Positions 44,098-52,828 are shown, counted from the first letter of the stretch. The stretch is 64,000 bases of DNA from Gemmatimonadales bacterium UBA2982 (GCA_002347035.1 DEAM01000022.1:7333-71332), one strand, 5' to 3'. The notes: generated from the sequence alone by a model not told the origin. Numbers and translations: made by a program.

Positions 44098-45647
44098 GCC
44101 AACCGACTCGCAGGTATATCACCACCCCTATCTACTACGCATCCGGGGACCCACATATTGGCCACGCTTACACTACGATCCTCGCGGATGTGCTGGCTCG
44201 TTTTGATCGACTAACTGGTGCAGATGTCCTCTTTTTGACAGGCACCGACGAGCACGGGCCCAAGATTGAAGAGGAAGCAAGCAGGCAAAGCTTGTCGCCA
44301 ATTGAACTGTGCAATCTCATGGCTGAGCGCTTTCAGGCAGCATGGAAGACGCTTGAGATCTCACATGACCGGTTCATCCGTACCACGGAAGCAGAACACA
44401 AGGCTGTGGTTACTGCGTTCTTAGAACGTTTGTGGGAACGAGGAGAAATCTACGAAGGGCCCTACAGTGGATGGTACTGTATACACGAAGAGCGCTACTG
44501 GACTGAAAAGGACCTAGGTCCCAATCACTCGTGCCCGGACTGCGGTCGCCCGGTAGAACACCTTCACGAAACCAACTACTTCTTCAAGATGGGGGCATAT
44601 CAGGATGCTCTTATCTCACACATTGAGGATAACCCCCATTGGATCGTTCCAGAGATCAGACGTAATGAAATCCTAGGCTTCCTGCGGCAGCCACTTGGTG
44701 ACCTTTCAATCTCGCGTCCTAAGTCCCGAGTAAGCTGGGGCATCACATTGCCCTTTGATGAGGATCACGTCGCCTACGTTTGGGTTGACGCCCTCATAAA
44801 CTACCTGACCGCTTCCGGTGCTATTGACCCTGGAAAAGTGACTGGGGAGCAGGGATTTGAAGATGTTTCAGGTTCATGGTGGCCGGTGGACCTACACATC
44901 ATGGGTAAGGATATCCTCACCACACATGCGGTCTATTGGCCCACGCTTCTGATGGGTGCTGGGTTACCCGTTTTTGGGCAAATCCTAGCGCACGGGTGGT
45001 GGGTAGTGGGTGAAGCGAAAATGTCTAAGTCACTCGGTAATGTGATTGACCCATTAGCCCTGAGAGAAGAGTTCGGAACAGATGCTGTCCGTTGGTACTT
45101 GCTCCGTGAAATGCCTACTGGTGGAGATGCCTCCTACACAGCGGAGCGGTTCCTGGCCCGGTACGACGAGTTAGCCAATGTCCTAGGCAACCTCGGAAGT
45201 CGTGTAATATCGATGGTATGGAAGTACCGCGATGGGGTCGTACCTGAAGCACTCGGTAATGGTTTGGATACCGAGATCACTGAGGCGATCCGGAAAGCCA
45301 CTGAGGCCATGGCGCATTACAAGGTCCACGAAGCATTAGCAGCCTCTATGGATCTCGCGCGGATTGCTAACGGCTATGTCGAGGACAGACAGCCCTGGTC
45401 TCAAGCTAAAGACCCGGAAGCTTCAGGAGACCTAGACCAGACACTAGCCACACTTACCCGGGCCCTCATCGTACTTTGCGCGCTTTTTGAGCCGGTCACT
45501 CCCGCCAAAATGGCAGAAATGGCCCTCAATTTAGGGCTGGATGGGATACCCACACTCGAGGAGTCCCGCTCTCTTGAACTCGCAGGAAGACGGGTCTCTA
45601 GAGGCAAGCCACTGTTTCCACGCATCGAACCGTCATGGGCAGTTTAG
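44094..45647 (+). CDS. metG: Methionyl-tRNA synthetase
   Basis: 517 residues, GTG start in a GTGA overlap with the previous gene. It is a class I synthetase with the HIGH-type motif (PHIGHAY) and KMSKS (EAKMSKSLGNVID). A single zinc knuckle is suggested by SCPDCGRPVEH in the connective domain. The C-terminal Trbp111-type dimerisation domain is absent, so it is the short form. The anticodon-binding helical domain ends the protein. It charges tRNA-Met in the cytoplasm. Confidence 0.97.
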   Translation: MSQPTRRYITTPIYYASGDPHIGHAYTTILADVLARFDRLTGADVLFLTGTDEHGPKIEEEASRQSLSPIELCNLMAERFQAAWKTLEISHDRFIRTTEAEHKAVVTAFLERLWERGEIYEGPYSGWYCIHEERYWTEKDLGPNHSCPDCGRPVEHLHETNYFFKMGAYQDALISHIEDNPHWIVPEIRRNEILGFLRQPLGDLSISRPKSRVSWGITLPFDEDHVAYVWVDALINYLTASGAIDPGKVTGEQGFEDVSGSWWPVDLHIMGKDILTTHAVYWPTLLMGAGLPVFGQILAHGWWVVGEAKMSKSLGNVIDPLALREEFGTDAVRWYLLREMPTGGDASYTAERFLARYDELANVLGNLGSRVISMVWKYRDGVVPEALGNGLDTEITEAIRKATEAMAHYKVHEALAASMDLARIANGYVEDRQPWSQAKDPEASGDLDQTLATLTRALIVLCALFEPVTPAKMAEMALNLGLDGIPTLEESRSLELAGRRVSRGKPLFPRIEPSWAV

Positions 45648-45666
45648 CAGTGGCCCCCCGAGTTTA

Positions 45667-45725
45667 TTTGACTTCGCGTCAAAAGGCCTAATAGGTTTGG
45701 CCTAACGAGTCGAGTCATTTGACTC
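45667..45725 (+). repeat. Three consecutive small hairpins between metG and the M23 peptidase gene
   Basis: Three perfect stems follow one another: TTTGAC/GTCAAA (45667-45683), AGGCC/GGCCT (45684-45703) and GAGTC/GACTC (45712-45725). None has a U-tract. They fill the metG to M23 gap and would form a string of RNA hairpins in the shared transcript, as stability or processing elements. Function is unproven. Confidence 0.45.
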
Positions 45726-45782
45726 TAGAGCCCCTTGGGGCGGGTTACACACACTATCGTTTACCTGGACCCAGGTAGGCCA

Positions 45783-46715
45783 ATGACCGGAAATAAATGG
45801 ACCTTCCTCCTGGTTAGGGGTGAGAACCAGCCGGTTAAGCAGTACTCCGTCTCCACCCAGACACTTCGCGGCCTTCTCATCCTCAGCTCGCTTATCGCGA
45901 TCTTTATGATTGGGTTAGCCCTGTCATCCGGTGTGGAAGTAATGGCTCGCGTCGAGGCCCGCGAACTTCACACAAAGAATGAGGCTCTCGATAGAGAGTT
46001 CGCCACCTTCGAGACCCGCATCCAGGGCTTAGAGGCTACCCTGGATGCTGTGGCAGCGAGTGATGCGAATTTCAGAAGCATCGCAGGCTTGGAAATTATT
46101 GACCCGGAAGTGCTTCAGGCTGGTGTCGGTGGACCAGGACTAGGGTCTCCATCAGACTCGCCACTCTGGGTAGTTGACTCTACTAAAGCAAAAGCGGCTT
46201 TTGCACGCTCCTACGACCTTAGTGCTCTAGAACGTCGGGCTTATCTGTTATTTGAGAGCCTAGAAGAGGCCACTGATTCCGTGCTTGCCCACCGCGACTT
46301 GCTTGAATCCACACCGTCTATCTTACCGACTATTGGACGGCTGAGTAGCCGCTTTTCACAGGCGCGAGTGCACCCTCTGCACAACCGCCCACTCCCACAT
46401 GAGGGTGTGGACATTTCAGCACCCAAGGACACCCCTATCTTCGCCACTGCAAAGGGAACGGTGGTGCGAGCAGGCTGGGTTGTAGGCTACGGCCTCACCG
46501 TTGAAATCGACCACGGCTTTGGTTTCACGACGCTGTACGGCCACACGTCTACAATTTTGGCGCGATTAGGGCAGGAAGTAGTGCGGGGTGAGGTGATCGC
46601 TCGTGTTGGCAGCACTGGCATATCTGCATCATCGCACCTTCATTATGAAGTCAGGGTTGACGGAGTCGCTGAAGACCCTACGAAATACATTCTTCCGGAG
46701 GTAGTCACGAATTGA
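45783..46715 (+). CDS. Membrane-anchored M23 peptidoglycan endopeptidase-type protein
   Basis: 310 residues from the ATG at 45783 (AGGTAGG four bases upstream); an upstream TTG at 45735 would add a nonconserved stretch. A short cytoplasmic part (KWTFLLVRGENQPVKQYSVS) precedes one span (LLILSSLIAIFMIGLALSSG) and a coiled coil (VEARELHTKNEALDREFATFETRIQGLEATL). The C-terminal LytM domain has the zinc-site motifs HEGVDISAPKDTPIFA and HLHYEVR. It probably cuts or helps cut peptidoglycan cross-links, or organises division or cell-shape enzymes. Confidence 0.9.
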   Translation: MTGNKWTFLLVRGENQPVKQYSVSTQTLRGLLILSSLIAIFMIGLALSSGVEVMARVEARELHTKNEALDREFATFETRIQGLEATLDAVAASDANFRSIAGLEIIDPEVLQAGVGGPGLGSPSDSPLWVVDSTKAKAAFARSYDLSALERRAYLLFESLEEATDSVLAHRDLLESTPSILPTIGRLSSRFSQARVHPLHNRPLPHEGVDISAPKDTPIFATAKGTVVRAGWVVGYGLTVEIDHGFGFTTLYGHTSTILARLGQEVVRGEVIARVGSTGISASSHLHYEVRVDGVAEDPTKYILPEVVTN

Positions 46716-46824
46716 CCTTTGAAAGCTCTTGGCTTCCAGGGGCACTTAAGCTTGAATCGTGTTTTTCCCTCGACTACCTTCGGACGTTTCCTTTCCACGG
46801 AGCAAGATGCATGGAGTTCGTTTT

Positions 46825-47601
46825 ATGAGAAGGACGCTCCCTTATATGCTGGGGCTACTACTGGCGGCCGGAGCCTGCGGACCTGCTGAGGTCGTGGTGA
46901 CAATGGAGATCGATGTCCCGAACCCAAGTGGCGGCTCGGTCCCACTCGCCCTCTCGGAAATTGAGGTTCAGCTACTCCCTTATGATCGAGATGCTGTCTT
47001 CGATTCAATGACAACCGCCTTCGGGACACCTGAACCAGCTATCCCTCCGGATCTGCTGGCTGCCCGCGCTGAGGTGCAAATGGCCCAAGAGACGTGGGCC
47101 GCGTCTCAGAGCCGGTGGAACATCCTGCGAGATACACTCCAGACACTGAGTTCGGCACTCGAACAGTACAGCCGAGGCGAAGCCCAGTACCTCATGCTCT
47201 TCCAGGAATTTCAGGACTTTGATAATGAATACTCTAGCGTAGAAAGGCAGGTTGAGGCTGACTTCGCTGAGTTTGATCGACTGCAGCAAGGGACTATCAG
47301 AGCTAGTGACTCAGTGCGGATCGTCATAGACCAGTGGGCCGACGAGGCATTTACTGACGTAGGAACGGTATTTCGTGAGAAACAACTAGAAACCGGCCTA
47401 GACGTCGCCGTCGATACAACTGATGCCAGCGGTATAGCCCGCACAAACCTACGCGTAAGGCCTGGACAATACTGGGTCCATGCCCGCTACGAGCTGACCT
47501 ACTCAGAGCTCTACTGGAACGTCCCGATTACGGTTGAAGGAGGGGATCCGGTCCAAATCCGACTTACCCGAGACAACGCGGACGACCGTCCTCTCCTCTA
47601 G
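46825..47601 (+). CDS. Lipoprotein of unknown function with helical middle region
   Basis: 258 residues from the ATG at 46825 (GGAG eight bases upstream; Met at 46807 also has GGAG and is an alternative). The signal MRRTLPYMLGLLLAAGAC places the lipidated cysteine at 18. After a beta-like segment (VEVTMEIDVPNPSGG type) comes a helical, Gln/Glu-rich middle (about residues 75-175), then a beta C-terminal domain (TTDASGIARTNLRVRPGQYWVHARYELTYSELYW) resembling a carboxypeptidase-regulatory-like fold. No family was recognised. A strong terminator follows, closing the operon with the M23 gene. Confidence 0.7.
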   Translation: MRRTLPYMLGLLLAAGACGPAEVVVTMEIDVPNPSGGSVPLALSEIEVQLLPYDRDAVFDSMTTAFGTPEPAIPPDLLAARAEVQMAQETWAASQSRWNILRDTLQTLSSALEQYSRGEAQYLMLFQEFQDFDNEYSSVERQVEADFAEFDRLQQGTIRASDSVRIVIDQWADEAFTDVGTVFREKQLETGLDVAVDTTDASGIARTNLRVRPGQYWVHARYELTYSELYWNVPITVEGGDPVQIRLTRDNADDRPLL

Positions 47602-47632
47602 TCACGGGTACCTGAGCTAAAGTTTGGGTAGC

Positions 47633-47670
47633 AAGCCGCCTGGGTTAAAGAAAGCCTGGGCGGCTTTCTC
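47633..47670 (+). terminator. Intrinsic terminator closing the accA-metG-M23 region
   Basis: AAGCCGCC (47633-47640) and GGCGGCTT (47659-47666) form a perfect 8-bp stem with an 18-nt loop, followed by TCTCTT. It separates the lipoprotein gene from the next operon. Confidence 0.75.
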
Positions 47671-47700
47671 TTGACATCTGGATTTGTATTGTGAGTGGCT

Positions 47701-47729
47701 GTCACAAAGGCTGATGTGCACCATATAAA
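47701..47729 (+). promoter_or_regulatory. Candidate promoter of the MocA-XdhC operon
   Basis: GTCACA (47701-47706) and TATAAA (47724-47729) are spaced by 17 bases, matching consensus at 4/6 and 5/6. It lies just after the terminator and 67 bases before the first GTG start, a reasonable place for the operon's promoter. Confidence 0.42.
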
Positions 47730-47795
47730 CCTCCGACTTCGTAACCAAATCTCTGGACACTAACCCATCCTACCTTCCTTTCCCGAACAATTACT

Positions 47796-48437
47796 GTGAG
47801 CAAGGCACCAAGCTTGACAGCACCGGACCGCTTCGCAGGTGTCATCCCTAGTGCTGGCTCATCGAGTAGAATGGGTGAGCCAAAGGGCCTGCTAGAGCTT
47901 GACGGAAGAACTTTTCTATCGCGCACGGTCAGCGCACTGGTGGAAGGCGGATGTGACCCGGTCTTTGTCGTTGTCGCGGTAGATGAAAAGGAACTCGCAG
48001 CTGAAGCCGCTAGAGCCGGTGCCGTCGTAGTAGAAAATTTAGCGCCGGGAGAAGGTCCAATAACATCACTCAGGTTGGTACTCACACTTTTGGACAGCAC
48101 CGTCGCCGGGTTAGCATATCTTCCCGTGGACCACCCAATGGTCCGACCAGAAACAGTTTCTACGCTTCTGCAAACTGCTCGCACTAAAAATGCTTTGCTC
48201 ACTATACCGATGATAGGAGACAAAAGGGGCCACCCCGCTCTCTTTTCCGCCTCCCTTTTCTCTGAACTATCCGACCTAAGCCTCGAAGGGGGCGCACGAA
48301 CCGTAGTTCACAGACACCTTGAGAAAGCCACACAGCTTCAGGTAGAAGACCCAGGAATCCTCGTGGACGTCGACACTCCGGAAGCCTATAGGGCCCTGAG
48401 TAATACTTTAGGATCGAATAGCGAGGGGGCGAGGTGA
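47796..48437 (+). CDS. MobA/MocA-like nucleotidyltransferase
   Basis: 213 residues, GTG start. The N-terminal nucleotidyltransferase motif is VIPSAGSSSRMGEPKGLLEL, with the metal-binding Asp in YLPVDHPMVRPET. This is the molybdenum cofactor cytidylyltransferase-like (MocA) or guanylyltransferase group. Its coupling (GTGA) to XdhC-type genes favours maturation of a xanthine-dehydrogenase/CO-dehydrogenase-like hydroxylase, which needs the cytidine form. The hydroxylase itself is not in the window. Confidence 0.87.
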   Translation: MSKAPSLTAPDRFAGVIPSAGSSSRMGEPKGLLELDGRTFLSRTVSALVEGGCDPVFVVVAVDEKELAAEAARAGAVVVENLAPGEGPITSLRLVLTLLDSTVAGLAYLPVDHPMVRPETVSTLLQTARTKNALLTIPMIGDKRGHPALFSASLFSELSDLSLEGGARTVVHRHLEKATQLQVEDPGILVDVDTPEAYRALSNTLGSNSEGAR

Positions 48438-49282
48438 CCCTGCCAGCAGCAGAAGCGGCAAAGCTCATGATGTCCGTTACCGAGGCAGGCGGAGCTACAG
48501 TAGTGGCCCTGGTAGTAGACTCGCCTTATAAGGATTATACAGGTAAGCGGCTTGCCATTGTGGAATCCACACCCGGCGCCCAACTGAACATTCACGGAGG
48601 TTTGGGCTCCGAGGCCCTAGACAAGAAAGTCAGCGAGCTAATGTGGGACGCCCTTCAGGACCCTCGCTCACACGATGGCTTGCGGCGCGTAGAGACTGAC
48701 GCGGGAACCCTGGAGCTCTACCTTGAAGTTAAGCGCGCGGTCCAAGAGCTCATCGTGGTTGGAGCAGGACATATCGCGCAGCCTATGGCCCACCTTGGAG
48801 CCCTGCTTGGCTTTAAGGTAACGGTCCTAGACGACCGACCTGACTTTGCGACCCGAGAGCGGTTCCCTGAGGCCGAGCGACTTGTCGCAGCCGACTTCTC
48901 CAACCCGTTTGCTGATATAACAATTCACAGTCGGTCGCATCTTCTCCTAGTGACCCGCGGACACAAGTACGACTATGAGTGCCTGATCCGAGCCCTCAAG
49001 ATGGACCCGCCACCTGCGTATATTGGCATGATTGGAAGCCGGCGGCGCGTACGGGCTACGTACGTACAACTTCTCGATGAGGGGATAGGGCATGATCTTA
49101 TCGATCGTATCCACGCTCCGGTTGGACTAAATATTGGAGCAGAGACTCCGGAAGAAATAGCCGTCGCGGTAGCGGCCGAACTCGTGATGTTACGCAGAGG
49201 AGGGACAGGGCTGGCACTAAAGGACGTTGAGCGGATTGCAGAGAGGTTCTTCAAGGAAGACGAAGGAGAAGGCCAAACGTGA
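48434..49282 (+). CDS. XdhC-family molybdenum-enzyme maturation protein with Rossmann domain
   Basis: 282 residues, GTG start overlapping the previous stop (GTGA). The C-terminal XdhC Rossmann domain begins at about residue 107 with ELIVVGAGHIAQPMAHLGALLGFKVTVLDDRPDFATRERFP and includes IGMIGSRRRV and PVGLNIGAETPEEIAVAVAAE, all typical. The N-terminal XdhC/CoxI part is degenerate: the GSxPR and CGG motifs are missing. These occur in the small protein encoded next door, so the two may work as a pair. Members insert sulfurated molybdenum cofactor into hydroxylases. Confidence 0.9.
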   Translation: MTLPAAEAAKLMMSVTEAGGATVVALVVDSPYKDYTGKRLAIVESTPGAQLNIHGGLGSEALDKKVSELMWDALQDPRSHDGLRRVETDAGTLELYLEVKRAVQELIVVGAGHIAQPMAHLGALLGFKVTVLDDRPDFATRERFPEAERLVAADFSNPFADITIHSRSHLLLVTRGHKYDYECLIRALKMDPPPAYIGMIGSRRRVRATYVQLLDEGIGHDLIDRIHAPVGLNIGAETPEEIAVAVAAELVMLRRGGTGLALKDVERIAERFFKEDEGEGQT

Positions 49283-49611
49283 CGAGAGAAGATGATCGGA
49301 CTCTTACTGATGCTCTGCTGGCTGCGCGTCAAGCAGGCCGCCTCTGTGTGTTAGCTACTGTAGTGGAAACCAAGGGCTCAACACCCCGGAAGGTTGGCGC
49401 GCGCATGCTAGTTGATCCCGCGACTGGTTTAGTAGGGACAGTAGGGGGCGGGTGTGGAGAAGCTGAGGTAATTGAATCTGCCCACAGAGTGCTTGGATCA
49501 GGGGTTCCTGAGCGTGTCCGAGTAGATCTCACTGATGACTTGCTCTCATGGAGCCCGGCCGTTTGCGGAGGCATCATGGACGTCTTCGTAGAGCTAATCC
49601 GCAACGAATGA
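49279..49611 (+). CDS. XdhC/CoxI N-terminal-domain protein
   Basis: 110 residues, GTG start in a GTGA overlap with the Rossmann-type gene. It is a stand-alone XdhC/CoxI domain with the family motifs ATVVETKGSTPRKVGARMLV and VGGGCGEAEV, ending CGGIMDVFVEL. It supplies what the upstream protein lacks. Its stop overlaps the ATG of the following DUF402 gene. Together they look like one XdhC split over two genes plus an accessory. Confidence 0.88.
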   Translation: MTREDDRTLTDALLAARQAGRLCVLATVVETKGSTPRKVGARMLVDPATGLVGTVGGGCGEAEVIESAHRVLGSGVPERVRVDLTDDLLSWSPAVCGGIMDVFVELIRNE

Positions 49612-50159
49612 GCACGTCCGATCGAGTCCGTATCCATTACCAGCGTCTTCCCGACCAAGAGGAAATCTTCAACCAACGACTCATCCTTGAACGTGACGAT
49701 GTGATCGTGACTCTAACGGACCCTCTCTCGCTTAGTGAACCGATCATTGTAGAAGGAGAGTTGATCTTAGAGTCAGGCTCACAAGCAGTCTGGTTTACGT
49801 TCCCCGGAGCCTGGCACGATGTGGGACGCTTCTATCGTGCCGATCATTCTTTCGTGGGCTTCTATGCGAACGTCCTCACACCTCCAACGATTAATGGCCG
49901 TGTGTGGCACACAACTGATCTATTTCTAGATGTCTGGGTCCAGGACGATAGCCCTGCCAGAATTCTTGACGAAGATGAGCTCGAAGAAGCTTTGGAGCAC
50001 GGACACATTGATCTCCATACTGCAGACCGCGCGCGAAAAGAGGCAACCCGGTTGATTGAACTATCAGAAGCTGGCGATTGGCCACCAGACATCGTTAGGG
50101 AAATGACACTCGCCCGGATTTTGAGTGAGGAGGCCTACGCTTCGGCCTCTGCTAGGTAG
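49608..50159 (+). CDS. DUF402-family protein
   Basis: 183 residues from the ATG at 49608, in an ATGA overlap with the XdhC-domain gene; the frame is open further upstream, but that part lies antisense/out of frame inside the previous gene. The block VGRFYRADHSFVGFYANVLTPP followed by WHTTDLFLDVWV is the DUF402 signature, with a C-terminal acidic/helical region (DEDELEEALEHGHI). DUF402 proteins include FomD-like and nucleoside-diphosphatase-like enzymes that use acidic residues to bind metal. The substrate here is unknown. Why it is coupled to molybdenum maturation genes is unclear. Confidence 0.85.
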   Translation: MSTSDRVRIHYQRLPDQEEIFNQRLILERDDVIVTLTDPLSLSEPIIVEGELILESGSQAVWFTFPGAWHDVGRFYRADHSFVGFYANVLTPPTINGRVWHTTDLFLDVWVQDDSPARILDEDELEEALEHGHIDLHTADRARKEATRLIELSEAGDWPPDIVREMTLARILSEEAYASASAR

Positions 50160-50326
50160 ACAGCGCAAAGACGCGAAAAGTCTATATGCACCTGCCTGAG
50201 AACTGCCGGATCCTCAAGAACGCAGTCTATCAGTCTGTCGTACCCGTCTAAAGACGAAGCTGGGATCTCAATGTCTTCCCGGTGATAGGACCCCTCGTCA
50301 ACAAAAAGAAGCCGCACTCTCACCAT
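50135..50326 (-). CDS. Small protein downstream of the DsbA-like gene
   Basis: 63 residues with a natural composition (VRLLFVDEGSYHREDIEIPASSLDGYDRLIDCVLEDPAVL), predicted alpha/beta, no signal. It starts 11 bases after the stop of the DsbA-like gene on the same strand, so they are likely co-transcribed. Its 3' end overlaps the 3' end of the DUF402 gene on the other strand by 25 bases. I do not know the family. Coding is supported by position and sequence character only. Confidence 0.55.
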   Translation of the reverse strand: MVRVRLLFVDEGSYHREDIEIPASSLDGYDRLIDCVLEDPAVLRQVHIDFSRLCAVYLAEAEA

Positions 50327-50337
50327 TGCGCTCTGCT

Positions 50338-51081
50338 CTAGGATGCTCCAGCTCCATCTTCCTCCAAGAGATCCTCTATATAGGCCTGAATGGATAGGAA
50401 GTCCCCAGGAATACGGCGGACTGACCCATCCTTGTTAATCATAATGGTCGGGGTGCCGCTCACCCCAAGTTGCTGACCTAGATACATGTTAGCTGTAACC
50501 ACCTCAGCATGCCTGTCACTCTTTAGACATTCATCGAACGGGCCTCGATCCAAACCCAGGTCGCTAGCGTAGTCTACGAAGGTATTAACGGCCCTGGTTT
50601 CTGTAGACCACCGAGGCTGCATACGAAAGAGATGATCGTGGTACTCCCAGAACTGGTCCTGGTCATTCGCACAGCGAGCCGCACGCGCAGCAAGGAATGC
50701 GTGCTGATGCATCCCACCGAGTGGAAAGTCGTAAAAGATGAACCTCACCTGACCAGTCTCTACGTATGAAAGATCAATCTGCGGCTTGATCATCCCCGCA
50801 AAATTCATGCATGCTGGACATTGATAATCCCCGAACTCAAGGATCTCGATTGAAGCATCTGGATCCCCCCTGGTCACACCCTGAGCCAAAGCGACAAGCC
50901 GGTCGAGATCTTCTATTCCCTCAATCTCTATAGGAGCAACAACAGCACCACCACTCCCGGACCCGACTGACAGTGCCACAAACGCTACGCCAACTATGGC
51001 AACCGCAGCGAGAACCAAATAAAGTTTTCTCATATTCGATCCGCCCTCGCGGGCTTCTCGGCGTCGCTCGCTTCTAGACAC
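50338..51081 (-). CDS. DsbA-like membrane-anchored thioredoxin-fold oxidoreductase
   Basis: 247 residues from the GTG at 51081, or 231 from the ATG at 51033, which begins directly before the span (LYLVLAAVAIVGVAFVALSVG). The Arg/Glu-rich extension (SRSERRREAREGG) is possible as a cytoplasmic tail. The active site is CPAC (C88 and C91 in the long form) in LEFGDYQCPACMNF, with the cis-proline loop GVSGTPTIMINKDG. This is the DsbA/BdbD group that oxidises thiols in the periplasm. No DsbB partner or VKOR is nearby. Confidence 0.9.
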   Translation of the reverse strand: MSRSERRREAREGGSNMRKLYLVLAAVAIVGVAFVALSVGSGSGGAVVAPIEIEGIEDLDRLVALAQGVTRGDPDASIEILEFGDYQCPACMNFAGMIKPQIDLSYVETGQVRFIFYDFPLGGMHQHAFLAARAARCANDQDQFWEYHDHLFRMQPRWSTETRAVNTFVDYASDLGLDRGPFDECLKSDRHAEVVTANMYLGQQLGVSGTPTIMINKDGSVRRIPGDFLSIQAYIEDLLEEDGAGAS

Positions 51082-51157
51082 TTTTCACACTCCATCGGTG
51101 GATACATCAGGTCTTGAAAATGTTCTTGCAGCGAAAGCCAATCAAGCGGCGATTGAA

Positions 51158-51841
51158 CTAGCTCGTGAGAAGCTCTACGACCTCAGGGGTCACTGACAAG
51201 TCCTCAAGCACGTGGTCTGCACCTGTAGCCTCTAACTCTCTAGCCGTGTAGGTCCCGGTTGCGACCGCCACGGTACGCGTGCCCCCAGCGCGCCCACATG
51301 CAACGTCTCTAGGCGTATCACCCACAACAAACGTCTCATTCGCGGACAGATCTGTCGCCCAATGTGCCCTTGCGCGCCTGAGTGCGATCGCCGGGAGTTC
51401 ATCCCGTTCCTCATGGTCCGACCCAAAACCACCCACCTGAAAACGGTCCCACAACTTTGCTGAAGACAACTTCAGCTGCGCGCCTCCAAAGATGTTCCCG
51501 GTTACTAGACCGAGTGCGACGTCATCAAAGGCCCTAAGTGCATCAAGTAAAGCAACAACTCCTGGAAGGACAATCATTGGCCGACCATTAAGCCCGACCT
51601 CCAAATGTGCTAGGTAACGAGACCAAAGTTTTAGAAATCCAGAGTCGATAGCATCGTCATCCAAGCCTGCTAAGGTCAGTAGCTCACGAGCTATTTGTGG
51701 ATCCGTTTTCCCAGCAAAACTTACACGTTTCACTGGGCCTACAGCCCCGTACGTTTCCTCCATAGCTGATGTGAAGGCCTCCTTGGCCGGGCCGCCCTTC
51801 AGAAGAGTCCCGTCTATATCGAAGAGGATAAGTCGACGCAA
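51158..51841 (-). CDS. HAD-family phosphatase (phosphoglycolate-phosphatase-like)
   Basis: 227 residues, TTG start at 51841 with GGTGG upstream. Motif I is FDIDGTLL (nucleophile D8, acid D10), motif II is LVTGN, the lysine of motif III is missing in its usual context or lies in LKLSSAKLWDRF, and motif IV is VGDTPRDVACGRAGG. The helical cap between motifs I and II fits the Gph-like group. The substrate is uncertain. It lies 12 bp after the threonine dehydratase gene on the same strand. Confidence 0.87.
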   Translation of the reverse strand: MRRLILFDIDGTLLKGGPAKEAFTSAMEETYGAVGPVKRVSFAGKTDPQIARELLTLAGLDDDAIDSGFLKLWSRYLAHLEVGLNGRPMIVLPGVVALLDALRAFDDVALGLVTGNIFGGAQLKLSSAKLWDRFQVGGFGSDHEERDELPAIALRRARAHWATDLSANETFVVGDTPRDVACGRAGGTRTVAVATGTYTARELEATGADHVLEDLSVTPEVVELLTS

Positions 51842-51853
51842 TCGAAAGCCACC

Positions 51854-52828
51854 CTAGACTAATTTGGCTAGTATTGCCGAGTCGAGGTTCCCTCCACTTA
51901 CAACGGCTGCCACCCGTTGGTCTTGCACATTGACCTTCTCCGCAAGAAGCGCTGCAATAGTCGCAGCTCCACTATACTCGACGATGAGTTTCTGATGCTC
52001 AATGAGCTGAAGGGTTGCCGAACGAATCGTTTCATCACTCACAGTAACGACATCATCTATCAGGTCTCGAGCATGTTCAAATGTTAATTGACCCGTAATC
52101 ACTGGAGCTAGCCCGTCTGCAATAGTTTCCATGTTTGCCAGAAGCTTTGGCGATCCTCGGTCCAATGCCAGCCGCATCGATGCTGCCCCTTCTGGCTCCA
52201 CCCCAATCACTTTTGTAGCAGGAAGCATCCTCTTGATACATGCCGCAACCCCACTCGCCAGACCCCCACCACCAATCGGTGCAAGTACCATATCCACATC
52301 GGGCCATTCTTGTGCAATCTCCCGCCCCACAGTCCCCTGACCTGCGATGATATGCCGGTGGTCGTAGGGCGGGACAATCACTAAGCCCTGCTCAGTCGCT
52401 AGCGCTTCTGCCCGCTCTTGTCGCTCTACAGATGTTGTACCTTCAAAGATCAGCTCGGCACCTAGTCTCTCTGCTCCATCCCGCTTGACCTTAGGTGCCG
52501 AAGTGGGCATCACCACAACAACTCGTAGCCCGCGCAGCTTGCCTGCCAGTGCAACGGCTTGCCCGTGGTTTCCTGACGAATAGGTGCATACACCAGCAGC
52601 AACCTGATCGTCAGAAAGCTGAGAAAGGAAGTTGAATGCTCCCCGGATCTTGAAAGACCCCCCACGCTGCAGACTCTCGCACTTGATGCGCACCATCGCA
52701 TCCACTGACTCAGAAATCGAGTCTGCGTCCATGAGCGGTGTAGGGATAATAACTCCAGCAAGACGCCTGGCAGCCGACTCGATCTCAGTTAGCCCAACGA
52801 GTCCCTCGCCTTGTAACACTTGATTCAC
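51854..52828 (-). CDS. Threonine dehydratase, short form without ACT domain
   Basis: 324 residues, coupled to gyrA by an ATGA overlap. It is a fold-type II PLP enzyme with the Schiff-base lysine K60 in RGGSFKIRGA, SGNHGQ (85-90) for the substrate carboxylate and GGGGLASG for the phosphate. The short length without a C-terminal ACT-like regulatory domain resembles catabolic TdcB or serine/threonine racemase-like enzymes rather than biosynthetic IlvA. It deaminates threonine/serine to 2-oxoacids. Location directly behind gyrA in one transcript is unusual and may simply be fortuitous. Confidence 0.9.
   Translation of the reverse strand: MNQVLQGEGLVGLTEIESAARRLAGVIIPTPLMDADSISESVDAMVRIKCESLQRGGSFKIRGAFNFLSQLSDDQVAAGVCTYSSGNHGQAVALAGKLRGLRVVVVMPTSAPKVKRDGAERLGAELIFEGTTSVERQERAEALATEQGLVIVPPYDHRHIIAGQGTVGREIAQEWPDVDMVLAPIGGGGLASGVAACIKRMLPATKVIGVEPEGAASMRLALDRGSPKLLANMETIADGLAPVITGQLTFEHARDLIDDVVTVSDETIRSATLQLIEHQKLIVEYSGAATIAALLAEKVNVQDQRVAAVVSGGNLDSAILAKLV

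Noticed and set aside
47671..47676. Perfect TTGACA after the terminator at 47.65 kb
   Set aside because: No acceptable -10 box lies 16-18 bases downstream. The pair at 47701/47724 is a better promoter candidate.
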